Assembly: GCA_963715445.1 (NCBI GenBank)
Contig: OY970240.1
Location: forward strand, 62,001-126,000
Direction: 5' to 3'
Length of the DNA: 64,000 bases
Source: JAAYBF01 sp963715445
GTDB lineage: Bacteria; Actinomycetota; Thermoleophilia; Solirubrobacterales; Thermoleophilaceae
Under the pieces are notes generated by a model. The model was not told the DNA's origin. It made no database searches and was given only the letters and a program-made list of their open reading frames with translations. This document shows, piece by piece, positions 40,967 through 49,970 of this stretch (its first letter is position 1; every line of letters begins with the position of its first letter). The position numbers and the translations under genes are program-made.

Positions 40967-41007
40967 AATTCCTGCGAATTCACCTAGACCTAAGCTTTAG
41001 GTTTAGG
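40967..41007. repeat. Inverted repeats between pyrD and mihF
   Basis: Two inverted repeats lie in an AT-richer 40-bp stretch. At 40983-41007 are 11-bp arms CCTAGACCTAA and TTAGGTTTAGG around GCT, with one mismatch. At 40967-40980 are 5-bp arms AATTC/GAATT. They are about 50-90 bp upstream of mihF. They may be an operator, or the 3' hairpin of the pyr transcript, but no U-run follows on the minus strand. Confidence 0.5.
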
Positions 41008-41092
41008 AGCCTTTGTGCTGCTTGACCCTTTCCGGCCCCTTTGCAGGCCCTTTGGCCATGCGACCGGGGCCGTTGGAGGGCAAACAGCCCGC

Positions 41093-42004
41093 TCAGGCCA
41101 AAACCGAGCCCGCAGAGCGCCTGATCGCGTCCAGCTCGGCACCGATCCGGCGGCCGGCGGCCGGGTCGCGGAAGCTCTCGGTGCCGACGGCCACCGCCAC
41201 CGCCCCGGCGGCCAGGAAATCGGCCGCGTCCCTGCCCGAGGCGATTCCCCCCATGCCTACGACCGGTATCGAGACGCGCTCGGCCACCGCCGCCACCTGT
41301 GCGAGCGCCACCGCGCGAACGGCCGGTCCGGAGAGCCCACCGGTGCCTCCCCCGAGCCACGGCTCACGCGTGACCGGGTGGAGCGCCATCCCCTTGAGCG
41401 TGTTGATCAGAGAGACGGCGTCCGCGCCCGCCTGCTCGGCGGCCCAGGCGACCGCCGCGGGGTCGACGGCGCTCGGAGTGAGCTTGACGATCAGCGGCTT
41501 GGACGTCAGTGGGCGCAGGCGCTCCACGGCGGCCGCGGTCTCGACCGGGTCGGCGCCCATGACGGTGCCCGTCTCCACGTTCGGGCACGACACGTTCAGC
41601 TCGATCAGCGAGATCTCCTCGCGTGCGTCGACCGCCTCCACCAGCAGCGCCAGCTCGTCGCGGCTGAACCCCATCACCGAGACGCAGAGGGGAACCGGCA
41701 GCTCGGCGAGCTGCGGCAGGTCCTGCACGAGGAACCCCTCCACCCCCTTGTTCGGGAGCCCGATCGAGTTGATCATGCCGGCCGGGGTCTCCCACAGCCG
41801 CGGCGGAGGGTTGCCCAGGCGGGGCGCGACGGTGATCGTCTTCGACACGAAGCAGTCGAACGGAAAGCGCTCGAGCAGCTCGTCGCCGAACGCCCTGCGG
41901 GCCGCGATCGCGTCGAAGGTCCCCGAGCCGTTGAGGATCGGCCCCTTCAGGTGAACGCCGCACAGCTCGATCGCGGAGTCGGTGCCGTGGAGCGTGCCGC
42001 TCAA
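41093..42004 (-). CDS. pyrD: Dihydroorotate dehydrogenase B, catalytic subunit
   Basis: A 303-residue class 1B DHODH (FMN barrel) that works with PyrK to oxidise dihydroorotate with NAD. It has 'LKGPILNGSGTF', 'SIGLPNKGVEGFL', 'SLIELNVSCPNV' with the class 1 catalytic cysteine, 'LIVKLTPS' and the FMN-phosphate site 'VVGMGGIASGRDAADFLAAGA' (split at the loop). The TTG start at 42004 overlaps the pyrK stop (TTGA). It is the last gene of the pyr operon; pyrF, often next, is not seen. Confidence 0.95.
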   Translation of the reverse strand: MSGTLHGTDSAIELCGVHLKGPILNGSGTFDAIAARRAFGDELLERFPFDCFVSKTITVAPRLGNPPPRLWETPAGMINSIGLPNKGVEGFLVQDLPQLAELPVPLCVSVMGFSRDELALLVEAVDAREEISLIELNVSCPNVETGTVMGADPVETAAAVERLRPLTSKPLIVKLTPSAVDPAAVAWAAEQAGADAVSLINTLKGMALHPVTREPWLGGGTGGLSGPAVRAVALAQVAAVAERVSIPVVGMGGIASGRDAADFLAAGAVAVAVGTESFRDPAAGRRIGAELDAIRRSAGSVLA

Positions 42005-42822
42005 GCGAGCTCCTCCCCGCTGAACACCGGTCCGTCAACACAGACGCGCGCATAGCCGTCCACCGTCGGCACCACGCATCCGAAGCAGGCGCCGTAGCCG
42101 CAGGCCATGCCCGCCTCGAGCGCGAGCTGCGAGGGAACGCCCAGCTCGGCGCAGAGCGTCCGCACCGCATGGAGCATCGGCTCGGGCCCGCAGGCGTAGA
42201 CGGTGGCGCTCTGATCGCTCTCGAGCTCCCGCCGCAGCGGCTCCGTCACGAGTGCGCGCTCGCCCACCGAGCCGTCGTCGGTGACTACCGTGGGCGGCTC
42301 GACGAAGAGCAGGCCGCCCGCCGCGTGCTCAGCCGAGCGGAAGCCGAGGAAGACAGGAGGCTCCAAGCCGCCCGCTCGCAGCTCGTCGTCCCAGGCGAGC
42401 AGCGGGGCCACCCCGATGCCGCCCCCGACCAAGACCGCCCGGCGACCTTCCTCGGGCGGGCGGAACCCGACTCCCAGCGGCCCGAGCAGGCTCAGCGAGT
42501 CGCCGGGCTCGAGCGCTCCGAGACGCCGTGTCCCCGGGCCCACGTCCTCGAACAGGAACTGGAGGTCCACGCCGACGCCGCCCGCCAGCTGCCGCGACCG
42601 TGCGAACGAGAAGGCCCGCGGCAGGTAGGGCCGCTCGTCGGTGCCGCCGCCCCAGCCCTCGCCGGAGGCCAGCATGTAGAACTGGCCCGGCCGCGGCTGC
42701 ACGGGGCCGATCGGGTCGCGCGCGGTGATCAGGTCGTAGGCGCCGACCCGCTCGACCTCCTTGATCTCAGCGATCCTCCGCTCAGGCGGGGCAAGCGTCC
42801 GGGGCTCGGCGGCAGCGGTCAC
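42001..42822 (-). CDS. pyrK: Dihydroorotate dehydrogenase electron transfer subunit PyrK
   Basis: A 273-residue FAD/2Fe-2S subunit passing electrons from PyrD to NAD. The FAD-binding domain has 'LPRAFSFARS', the NAD-binding domain has 'VLVGGGIGVAPLLAW' and 'VYACGPEPML', and the C-terminal cluster is 'CGYGACFGC' plus a later Cys in 'YARVCVDG'. The GTG start at 42822 overlaps the carB stop (GTGA). Its partner pyrD follows directly. Confidence 0.94.
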   Translation of the reverse strand: MTAAAEPRTLAPPERRIAEIKEVERVGAYDLITARDPIGPVQPRPGQFYMLASGEGWGGGTDERPYLPRAFSFARSRQLAGGVGVDLQFLFEDVGPGTRRLGALEPGDSLSLLGPLGVGFRPPEEGRRAVLVGGGIGVAPLLAWDDELRAGGLEPPVFLGFRSAEHAAGGLLFVEPPTVVTDDGSVGERALVTEPLRRELESDQSATVYACGPEPMLHAVRTLCAELGVPSQLALEAGMACGYGACFGCVVPTVDGYARVCVDGPVFSGEELA

Positions 42823-45800
42823 TCGGCCGCTCCGCCGACGGGCGTGCTCGGCGGCTGAGCCTGGGCGCTCTCGGCGCGCGAGTGGAGCTCTTGGAGGGAG
42901 ACCGGCTCGGGCGCCTCGCCGCGGCCGGCGCGGATCGCGCGCTGGGCGGCGGAGGCTCCGCTCATCGTGGTGATGCACGGGATGCCCCGCGCCACGGCGG
43001 CGCGGCGGATCTCGTACCCGTCCGCGCGAGCGCCGGATCCGGTCGGGGTGTTGATGACGAGATCGACTTCGCCCGCCTCGATGCGCTCGACAACGTTGGG
43101 CGAGCCCTCGCTCAGCTTCTTGATCCGCTCGACCGGCACTCCCATGCGCCTGATCGCCTGCGCCGTGCCGCCGGTGGCGAGCACCTTGAAGCCGAGATCG
43201 TGCAGGGACGCGGCCAGCTGCGTCGCGCTCGGCTTGTCGCCGTCGGTGACGCTGATGAAGGCAGAGCCGGATGCGGGCAGCTCCGAGCCCGCCGCGGCCT
43301 GCGCCTTGCCGAACGCGGTCGGGTAGTCGGACGCGATGCCCATCACCTCGCCGGTCGACTTCATCTCGGGGCCGAGGCGCGCGTCCGCGCGCGGGAAGCG
43401 GCCGAAGGGCAGCACCGCCTCCTTGACCGCGACGTGGCCGGGATGCGCCGGCAGCGGCAGGTCCATCTCCGCCAGGCTCTCGCCGAGCATCAGCCTGCAG
43501 GCGATCTTCGCCAACGGCACCCCGACCGCCTTCGAGACGAACGGCACCGTGCGGGATGCGCGCGGGTTCGCCTCGATGACGTACAGCTCGTCATCGCCGT
43601 AGACGGCGAACTGGATGTTGATCAGCCCGACCACTCCGAGGCTGAGGGCGATCTGCTCGGTGGCGCGCTCCACCTGGCCGAGCATCTCCGGGCCGAGCGA
43701 CATGGCGGGGATGACGCAGGCCGAGTCCCCCGAGTGCACGCCGGCCTCCTCGACGTGCTGCATGATCGCCCCGACGCGGGCCGTCTCGCCGTCGCAGAGG
43801 GCGTCGACGTCGACCTCGATCGCGTTCTCCAGGAAGCGATCGAGGAAGATCATGCCCTCTGGGCGCCCGCCCTCCGCTGTGCGTTCGAGGTAGTCGGCGA
43901 GCCCGTCGCGGGAGTAGCAGATCTCCATCGCGCGGCCGCCGAGCACGTAGCTCGGGCGCACGAGCAGCGGATAGCCCACCTCCTCGGCCGCTATCAGCGC
44001 CTCCTCCGGCGTCGCCGCGGTGGCGTACGGCGGACCCTTGAGGCCCAGCTCGTCGAGCAGGGCCCCGAAGCTCGGGCGATCCTCCGCCCGGTGGATCGAC
44101 TCGACCGGCGTGCCGAGCAGGGTCACGCCCGCGTCGGTGAGTCCCTGCGCGAGCTTCAGCGGGGTCTGGCCGCCGAACTGGACGATCACGCCCTCCGGCT
44201 GCTCGAGCTCGATCACGCCGAGCACGTCCTCGAGCGTCAGGGGCTCGAAGTAGAGCCTGTCGGAGGTGTCGTAGTCGGTCGAGACGGTCTCCGGGTTGCA
44301 GTTGACCATCACGGCATCGCGGCCGGAGGCGCGCACGGTCATCGCGGCGTGGACGCAGCAGTAGTCGAACTCGATCCCCTGGCCGATGCGGTTCGGACCC
44401 GAGCCGAGGATCACTACCGAGGCGTTGTCGCCGCGGCGCACCTCGTGGCGGGGCCCGTCCGGCCCCGGCCGCTCCCAGCCCGAGTAGTAGTAGGGCGTCG
44501 CGGCCTCGAACTCGGCGGCGCAGGTGTCCACCGACTTGAAGGTGCGGACGAGCCCGGCCTCGGGATCCTCGCCGCGCGCGATCGCCGCAATCTCCGCGAT
44601 GTACCAGGGGTCGATCTGCGTGCGCGCGCAGATCTCATCCTCGGCGACCCCGCGCCGCACGGCCTCGAACAGCAGCTCGTAGCGATCGTGCGCGGGCCGC
44701 TCGAGGCGGCGCAGCAGCTCCTCGGTGTCCTTGGGCGGCACCGGCTCCACGTCGAGCTCGCGTGAGCGCATCGCCTTGACGAAGGCCTGCTTGAACGTCC
44801 GCCCGATCGACATCGCCTCCCCCACCGACTGCATGTAGGTGGAGAGCAGGCCGTCGGCCCCGGGGAACTTCTCGAACGCGAACCGCGGCCACTTGACGAC
44901 CACGTAGTCGATCGTCGGCTCGAAGCTCGCCGGCGTCACGCGCGTGATGTCGTTGTCGATCTCCTCGAGCGCGTATCCCACCGCCAGCCTGGCGGCGATC
45001 TTGGCGATCGGGAAGCCGGTCGCCTTGGAGGCGAGCGCGGACGATCGCGAGACGCGCGGGTTCATCTCGATCACGATGATCTCGTCGGTTGCGGGGTTGA
45101 CCGCGAACTGGATGTTCGAGCCGCCCGTCTCCACGCCGACGGCCCGGATCACGGCTATCGCCTGGTCGCGCAGCATCTGGTACTGGCGGTCGGAGAGGGT
45201 CTGCTGCGGCGCCACAGTCACCGAGTCGCCCGTGTGGGCGCCCATCGGGTCGATGTTCTCGATCGAGCAGACGACGACCACGTTGTCGTTGTGGTCCCGC
45301 ATCACCTCGAGCTCGAACTCGCCCCATCCGATCACCGACTCCTCCACGAGCACCTGGCTGATCGGGCTCGCGGCGAGGCCTTCGGCGACCCGCTCGTGGT
45401 ACTCGGCCTCGGTGCGCGCGATGCCGCCGCCCTCACCGCCCATCGTGAAGCCGGGCCGCACGATCGCCGGCAGGCCGATATCCGGCAGGGCCGCGAGAGC
45501 CTCCTCGAGCGTGGAGACCGCGGCCGAGCGGGCCGTGCGCAGACCGGCGCTCGCCATCGTGTCCTTGAACAGATCTCGGTCCTCAGCGCGCAGGATCGCG
45601 TCGTAGTTCGCGCCGATCAGCTCGACGCCGTAGCGCTCGAGCGTGCCGTCCTCGGTCAGGTCGCGAGCGATGTTGAGCGCCGTGCCGCCGCCGAGCGTGG
45701 GCAGCAGCGCGTCCGGGCGCTCGCGCTCGATCACCCGCGCCACCGAGGCGGGCAGCAGCGGCTCGATGTACGTGGCCGTGGCGAACTCCGGGTCGGTCAT

Positions 45801-45962
45801 GATCGTCGCCGGGTTCGAGTTGACGAGGACGACCTCGTAGCCCTCCTCGAGCAGCACCTTGCATGCCTGCGCGCCCGAGTAGTCGAACTCGGCCGCCTGG
45901 CCGATCACGATCGGCCCGCTGCCGACCACCATGATCTTCGAGATGTCGTCGCGCCTAGGCAT
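42819..45962 (-). CDS. carB: Carbamoyl-phosphate synthase large subunit
   Basis: A 1047-residue CarB making carbamoyl phosphate from bicarbonate, ammonia and two ATP. Two ATP-grasp halves are visible. The first starts 'KIMVVGSGPIVIGQAAEFDYS' (read to the GQ helix) and has 'PRVSRSSALASKATGFPIAK'. The second starts 'VVILGSGPNRIGQGIEFDY' and has 'PRASRTVPFVSKAVGVPLAK'. The C-terminal MGS-like allosteric domain contains 'FKVLATGGTAQAIRRMG'. The pyr operon context suggests a role in both pyrimidine and arginine supply. Confidence 0.97.
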   Translation of the reverse strand: MPRRDDISKIMVVGSGPIVIGQAAEFDYSGAQACKVLLEEGYEVVLVNSNPATIMTDPEFATATYIEPLLPASVARVIERERPDALLPTLGGGTALNIARDLTEDGTLERYGVELIGANYDAILRAEDRDLFKDTMASAGLRTARSAAVSTLEEALAALPDIGLPAIVRPGFTMGGEGGGIARTEAEYHERVAEGLAASPISQVLVEESVIGWGEFELEVMRDHNDNVVVVCSIENIDPMGAHTGDSVTVAPQQTLSDRQYQMLRDQAIAVIRAVGVETGGSNIQFAVNPATDEIIVIEMNPRVSRSSALASKATGFPIAKIAARLAVGYALEEIDNDITRVTPASFEPTIDYVVVKWPRFAFEKFPGADGLLSTYMQSVGEAMSIGRTFKQAFVKAMRSRELDVEPVPPKDTEELLRRLERPAHDRYELLFEAVRRGVAEDEICARTQIDPWYIAEIAAIARGEDPEAGLVRTFKSVDTCAAEFEAATPYYYSGWERPGPDGPRHEVRRGDNASVVILGSGPNRIGQGIEFDYCCVHAAMTVRASGRDAVMVNCNPETVSTDYDTSDRLYFEPLTLEDVLGVIELEQPEGVIVQFGGQTPLKLAQGLTDAGVTLLGTPVESIHRAEDRPSFGALLDELGLKGPPYATAATPEEALIAAEEVGYPLLVRPSYVLGGRAMEICYSRDGLADYLERTAEGGRPEGMIFLDRFLENAIEVDVDALCDGETARVGAIMQHVEEAGVHSGDSACVIPAMSLGPEMLGQVERATEQIALSLGVVGLINIQFAVYGDDELYVIEANPRASRTVPFVSKAVGVPLAKIACRLMLGESLAEMDLPLPAHPGHVAVKEAVLPFGRFPRADARLGPEMKSTGEVMGIASDYPTAFGKAQAAAGSELPASGSAFISVTDGDKPSATQLAASLHDLGFKVLATGGTAQAIRRMGVPVERIKKLSEGSPNVVERIEAGEVDLVINTPTGSGARADGYEIRRAAVARGIPCITTMSGASAAQRAIRAGRGEAPEPVSLQELHSRAESAQAQPPSTPVGGAAE

Positions 45963-45968
45963 CGAGGG

Positions 45969-47090
45969 TCACCTGACGGCCTCGAGGAAGCGGTCGAAGA
46001 TGTGCAGCGAGTCGTGCGGGCCGGGGCCCGCCTCCGGGTGGTACTGCACGGTCGCGCCCTGCACGTCGCGCAGCACGAGGCCCTCAACCGTTCGGTCGTA
46101 GAGGTTGATCTGCGACAGCTCGGCTACTCCGAAGTCGGTCTCCCAGCGCACCGGCTCGTCGGTGTCGATCGTGTTGCTGCCGTTCGGCCCGACCACCGCG
46201 AAGCCGTGGTTCTGGCTCGTGATGTCGATCCTGCCGGTCGCCAGGTCCTTGACGGGGTGGTTGGCGCCGCGGTGGCCGAAGGGGAGCTTCGTGGTCTCGA
46301 GGCCGACCGCCCGGCACAGCAGCTGGTGGCCGAGGCAGATGCCGAACACGGGCCGCTTGCCGACCAGCTCGCGCACCGTGTCGACGACGTAGCCGAGGGC
46401 CGCCGGGTCGCCCGGGCCGTTGGCGAGGAAGAAGGCGTCGGCGTCGCGCGCGAGCAGGTCCTCCGCCGAGGTCGTGCAGGGATGCAGCTCCACCCGCGCG
46501 CCGCGCTCGCGCAGGTTGCGCACGATCGAGTCCTTGATCCCGGTGTCGATGGCGGCGAAGGTCGGCCCCACCTCCGCGGTCAGCGGGTCGAGCACGACCA
46601 TCTCGGCGGGGGTCACCTCGCGCGCCAGGTCGGCGCCGGCCATCGGAGGCTCCGAGCGAACGCGCTCCATGGCCTCGCTCTCGGGCAGGTCCGCGGGGAA
46701 GATCCCGCCGCGCATCGCACCGCGGTCGCGCAGGTGCCGCACGAGGGCGCGCGTGTCGATTCCGCAGAGCGCGGGCACGCCGCAGTCGGCGAGCCAGGTG
46801 AGCCATCCGCCCTCGGCGTGCGGAGAGTCCTCGCGATCCACTCCCTCGCGCATGATCACTCCGCGGGCATGGATCGAGTCGGACTCCATGTGGTCGGCGC
46901 AGACGCCGTAGTTGCCGATCAGCGGATACGTGAAGACGATGATCTGCCCGCCGTAGCTCGGGTCGCTGACGGACTCCTGGTAGCCGGACATCGAGGTGTT
47001 GAACACCACCTCGCCGGTCGCCGCCAGCGGCGCGCCGGCCGCCTCGCCGTCGAACCTGACGCCGTCCTCGAGCAGCAGGTAGGCGCTCAC
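45969..47090 (-). CDS. carA: Carbamoyl-phosphate synthase small subunit
   Basis: A 373-residue CarA, the glutaminase that feeds ammonia to CarB. The N-terminal domain has 'GEVVFNTSMSGYQE' and 'GVCADHMES'. The GATase1 domain has the nucleophile cysteine in 'VFGICLGHQLLCRAVG' and the His/Glu pair in 'VQYHPEAGPGP'. The GTG start at 47090 overlaps the isochorismatase-family stop (GTGA), and carB follows after six bases. Confidence 0.97.
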   Translation of the reverse strand: MSAYLLLEDGVRFDGEAAGAPLAATGEVVFNTSMSGYQESVSDPSYGGQIIVFTYPLIGNYGVCADHMESDSIHARGVIMREGVDREDSPHAEGGWLTWLADCGVPALCGIDTRALVRHLRDRGAMRGGIFPADLPESEAMERVRSEPPMAGADLAREVTPAEMVVLDPLTAEVGPTFAAIDTGIKDSIVRNLRERGARVELHPCTTSAEDLLARDADAFFLANGPGDPAALGYVVDTVRELVGKRPVFGICLGHQLLCRAVGLETTKLPFGHRGANHPVKDLATGRIDITSQNHGFAVVGPNGSNTIDTDEPVRWETDFGVAELSQINLYDRTVEGLVLRDVQGATVQYHPEAGPGPHDSLHIFDRFLEAVR

Positions 47091-47626
47091 TTCACGAGCC
47101 CCTGAACGGCCTTGAACTCGTCGCCGCCGGCTGCGCCGAGAAGCTCGAAGAGCGCCGTCTCGACGCTGGTGACGATCGCCCCGGACTCCTCCATCTTGCG
47201 CATCCCGATGTCGCGGTTCTGCTCGGTGCGCGAGGTCACGGCGTCGAGCGCGACGTGGACCTCTGTCCCCCGCCCCAGCAGGTCGTGCGCGGTCTGCGAG
47301 ACGCAGACGTGCGTCTCGATGCCGCAGAGGAGAGCCTGGTCGCGCCCCTCGAGGTCGAATCCATCGGCGGCCGCGGCCGAGAAGGCGGTCTTCTCGAGCC
47401 GCTCCACGCCGTCGAGGTGCTCTGCGAGCTCCGGGACCGTCTCCCCCAATCCGCGCGGGTACTGCTCGGTGACCACCACCGGCACGCCGAGGATCCTCGC
47501 TCCCTGGACGAGCGTCGCGGCGTTGCGCGCCACGCGCTCGAAGTCCAGCACCGCGGGCCGGAACGCTTCCTGGACGTCGACCACGACGAGCGCGGCGCGC
47601 GAGCGGTCCAGGACCCTCGCGGCCAT
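47087..47626 (-). CDS. Isochorismatase-family cysteine hydrolase inside the pyr operon
   Basis: A 179-residue isochorismatase/nicotinamidase-superfamily hydrolase. The catalytic triad is readable: Asp17 in 'LVVVDVQEAF', Lys79 in 'LEKTAFSA' and Cys108 in 'GIETHVCVSQTAHDLL'. The pattern fits the YcaC/ISOC-like subgroup of unknown substrate rather than nicotinamidase (no extra metal-site histidines seen) or RutB. The ATG overlaps the pyrC stop and its own stop overlaps carA, so it is tightly locked into the pyrimidine operon. A link to ureido or carbamoyl compounds is inference from position. Confidence 0.88.
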   Translation of the reverse strand: MAARVLDRSRAALVVVDVQEAFRPAVLDFERVARNAATLVQGARILGVPVVVTEQYPRGLGETVPELAEHLDGVERLEKTAFSAAAADGFDLEGRDQALLCGIETHVCVSQTAHDLLGRGTEVHVALDAVTSRTEQNRDIGMRKMEESGAIVTSVETALFELLGAAGGDEFKAVQGLVK

Positions 47627-48999
47627 CAGCGCACCGCCTCGATCGCGAAGCTCCGCTCCCGGAAGGCCACCGCTCCGGCGGCGATCGTCATCCGCACCCG
47701 TCCGGTGAGCCGCCGGCCCCCGAAGGCGCAGTTGGCCGAGCGGCTCTCGTAGCCGGTCTCGCCCACCTCCCACTCCGCGCCGAGGTCCACGAGGCAGACG
47801 TTCGCCGGCGCGCCCTTCTGCAGCGTCGGGGTGCCGAGGCCGAACGGCTCCACGCCCGAGGTCATCCGCTCGACCAGGATCCCGAGGTCGAGCACTCCGG
47901 GCACCACGAGGTCGGTGTGGATGGAGGCGAAGGCCGTCTCGAGCCCGGTGACCCCCATCGGGGCGAGCTCGAAGGGCTCCTCCTTCTCCTCGCGCGAGTG
48001 GGGAGCGTGATCGGTCGCGACGCAGTCGAGGACGCCGGAGCGCAGGCCGTCGATCAGCGCCTGGCGATCGTCCTCGTCGCGCAGCGGCGGGTTCATCTTG
48101 AAGTGCGTGTCCAGCGAGCGCACGGCCTCGTGGGTGAGCAGCAGGTGGTGCGGGGTCGCCTCCGCGGTGACCTGGACCCCGGCGGCCTTCGCCCGCTCGA
48201 GCACCTCCACCGTCAGCCGGGCCGAGACGTGCTGCACGTGGATGCGCGCGCCTTCATAGCGGGCAAGCTCGCAGTCGCGCGCGACCATCGTCGACTCGGA
48301 GACCGACGGGATGCCCGCCAGCCCGAGGACCGCCGAGACCTCGCCCTCGTGCATGACGCCCCCGGCCGAGAGCGAGGGATCCTCCTCGTGGAGCGCGATC
48401 ACCCCTCCGCACAGGGCCTGGTAGCGCAGCGCCTGGCGCATCACCCCGGCCGAGCGCAGCGGCAGGCCGTCATCCGTGAAGGCGATCGCACCGACGTCGG
48501 CCAGCTCGGCCATCTCGCTGAGCTGCTCGCCCTTCTGGCCAACGGTGACCGCCGCCGTGAAGCCCGTCGGGATGCGGGCGTCGGCGCGGGCTCGCTCGCG
48601 AAGAGAGCGCAGGATTGGCGCCGAATCGACGACCGGATCCGTGTTCGGCATCGCGACGATCGCGCAGAAGCCGCCCGCCGCGGCGGAGCGGGTGCCGGTC
48701 TCGATGTCCTCCTCGTCCTCGCGCCCGGGAGTGCGCAGGTGGACGTGCGGGTCGACGAAGGCCGGGAAGGCGTGCAGCCCCTCGCCGATGACGATCTCGG
48801 CGCCCTCCGGCGCGACCAGCGCACCCGGCGCGCCGATCTCGGCGATGGCGCCGTCGCGCACGAGCAGGTCGCCCGGGCCGTCGAGGCCGGCGCGCGGATC
48901 GAGCAGGTGGGCGCCGCGCACGAGCACGGTCGCGTCGGGCACGCTGGCGCGATCGAGGCGCTTGTCGACGAGGCCGGCCACCGCGGTCTTGAGGGTCAT
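47626..48999 (-). CDS. pyrC: Dihydroorotase
   Basis: A 457-residue amidohydrolase of the PyrC/allantoinase type. It has metal-binding 'FVDPHVHLRTPG', 'VHVQHVSA'-type histidines (here 'IHVQHVSARLTVEVL'), 'TPHHLLLT', 'NPPLRDEDDR' and the catalytic 'CVATDHAPHSREEK'. It carries about 25 more N-terminal residues than usual; ATG at 48999 is kept because it overlaps the pyrB stop (ATGA). It cyclises carbamoyl aspartate to dihydroorotate. Confidence 0.95.
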   Translation of the reverse strand: MTLKTAVAGLVDKRLDRASVPDATVLVRGAHLLDPRAGLDGPGDLLVRDGAIAEIGAPGALVAPEGAEIVIGEGLHAFPAFVDPHVHLRTPGREDEEDIETGTRSAAAGGFCAIVAMPNTDPVVDSAPILRSLRERARADARIPTGFTAAVTVGQKGEQLSEMAELADVGAIAFTDDGLPLRSAGVMRQALRYQALCGGVIALHEEDPSLSAGGVMHEGEVSAVLGLAGIPSVSESTMVARDCELARYEGARIHVQHVSARLTVEVLERAKAAGVQVTAEATPHHLLLTHEAVRSLDTHFKMNPPLRDEDDRQALIDGLRSGVLDCVATDHAPHSREEKEEPFELAPMGVTGLETAFASIHTDLVVPGVLDLGILVERMTSGVEPFGLGTPTLQKGAPANVCLVDLGAEWEVGETGYESRSANCAFGGRRLTGRVRMTIAAGAVAFRERSFAIEAVR

Positions 49000-49970
49000 G
49001 CGGGCTGGGGCTCCGTGGTCTCGCCGTCACGCTCGCCGGAAGGGCCGCCCTGCGCGGCGAACGGCCCGGCGCCGCTCCCCGCGAGCAGCTCGTAGAGCAC
49101 CGCCATCCTCACCACCACTCCCGACTCGACCTGATCGGTGATCAGCGCCTGCGGCGAGTCGATCACCTCGGCCGAGAGCTCGACGCCGCGGTTGACCGGT
49201 CCCGGGTGCATCAGCAGCTGCCCTGCGCCCAGCCGGCGTCCGTCGATCTGGTAGCGCGCGGCGTACTCGCGCAGCGAGGGGACGAGCAGCCCGGCCATGC
49301 GCTCCTGCTGCATCCGCAGCGCGTAGACCACGTCGGCCTCCCCCAGGTCGTCGAGCGTGTGGCGCACCTCGCAGCCGAGGGCCTCGATGCCGCGCGGGAT
49401 GAGCGTCGGCGGGCCGCAGACCGTGACGTGACAGCCCATGCGCGTGAAGGCGAGGATGCCCGACCGCGCGACCCGGCTGTGCAGGACGTCCCCGACGATC
49501 CAGACCTTCAGGCCGTCGAGCGTCCCGGTGCGCCGGCGCAGCGTGTAGAGGTCGAGCAGGGCCTGGGTCGGATGCTCGTGCTTGCCGTCCCCGGCGTTGA
49601 TCACCGCCGCGCTCGTCCAGCGCGCCACGAGCGCCGCGGCGCCGACGTTCGGCGATCTGAAGACGATCGCCGCCGGGTCGTAGGCGGACAGCGTCTGCAC
49701 CGTGTCCTTGAGCGACTCGCCCTTGTCCACGGAGGAGCCCAGCGCCTTGATCGACACCAGGTCGGCGGAGAGCCGCTTCGCCGCCAGCTCGAAGGACGAG
49801 CTCGTGCGCGTGGACGCCTCGTAGAAGAGGTTGACGACGGTGCGCCCGCGCAGCGTCGGCACCTTCTTGATCTCACGGCCGGACACCTCGGCGAAGCTCT
49901 CGGCGCGGCCGAGGATGTGCTCGATGTCCTCGCGGCTGAGGTCGTCCACCGAGAGCAGATGGCGGTTCAC
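48996..49970 (-). CDS. pyrB: Aspartate carbamoyltransferase catalytic subunit
   Basis: A 324-residue ATCase. The carbamoyl-phosphate motif reads 'FYEASTRTSSSFELAAKRL' (STRT intact, next residue Ser where many have Arg), followed by 'LGSSVDKGESLKDT', 'DGKHEHPTQALLDLYT' and 'LMHPGPVNRGVEL'. No regulatory pyrI is nearby, as usual in actinobacteria. The tail after about residue 305 is Gly/Glu-rich. It overlaps pyrR and pyrC by 4 nt each. Confidence 0.96.
   Translation of the reverse strand: MNRHLLSVDDLSREDIEHILGRAESFAEVSGREIKKVPTLRGRTVVNLFYEASTRTSSSFELAAKRLSADLVSIKALGSSVDKGESLKDTVQTLSAYDPAAIVFRSPNVGAAALVARWTSAAVINAGDGKHEHPTQALLDLYTLRRRTGTLDGLKVWIVGDVLHSRVARSGILAFTRMGCHVTVCGPPTLIPRGIEALGCEVRHTLDDLGEADVVYALRMQQERMAGLLVPSLREYAARYQIDGRRLGAGQLLMHPGPVNRGVELSAEVIDSPQALITDQVESGVVVRMAVLYELLAGSGAGPFAAQGGPSGERDGETTEPQPA

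Noticed and set aside
42882..47105. Two open frames of more than 600 codons opposite carB and carA
   Set aside because: Antisense shadows of carA/carB and pyrimidine genes, with no domain pattern and no ribosome binding sites.
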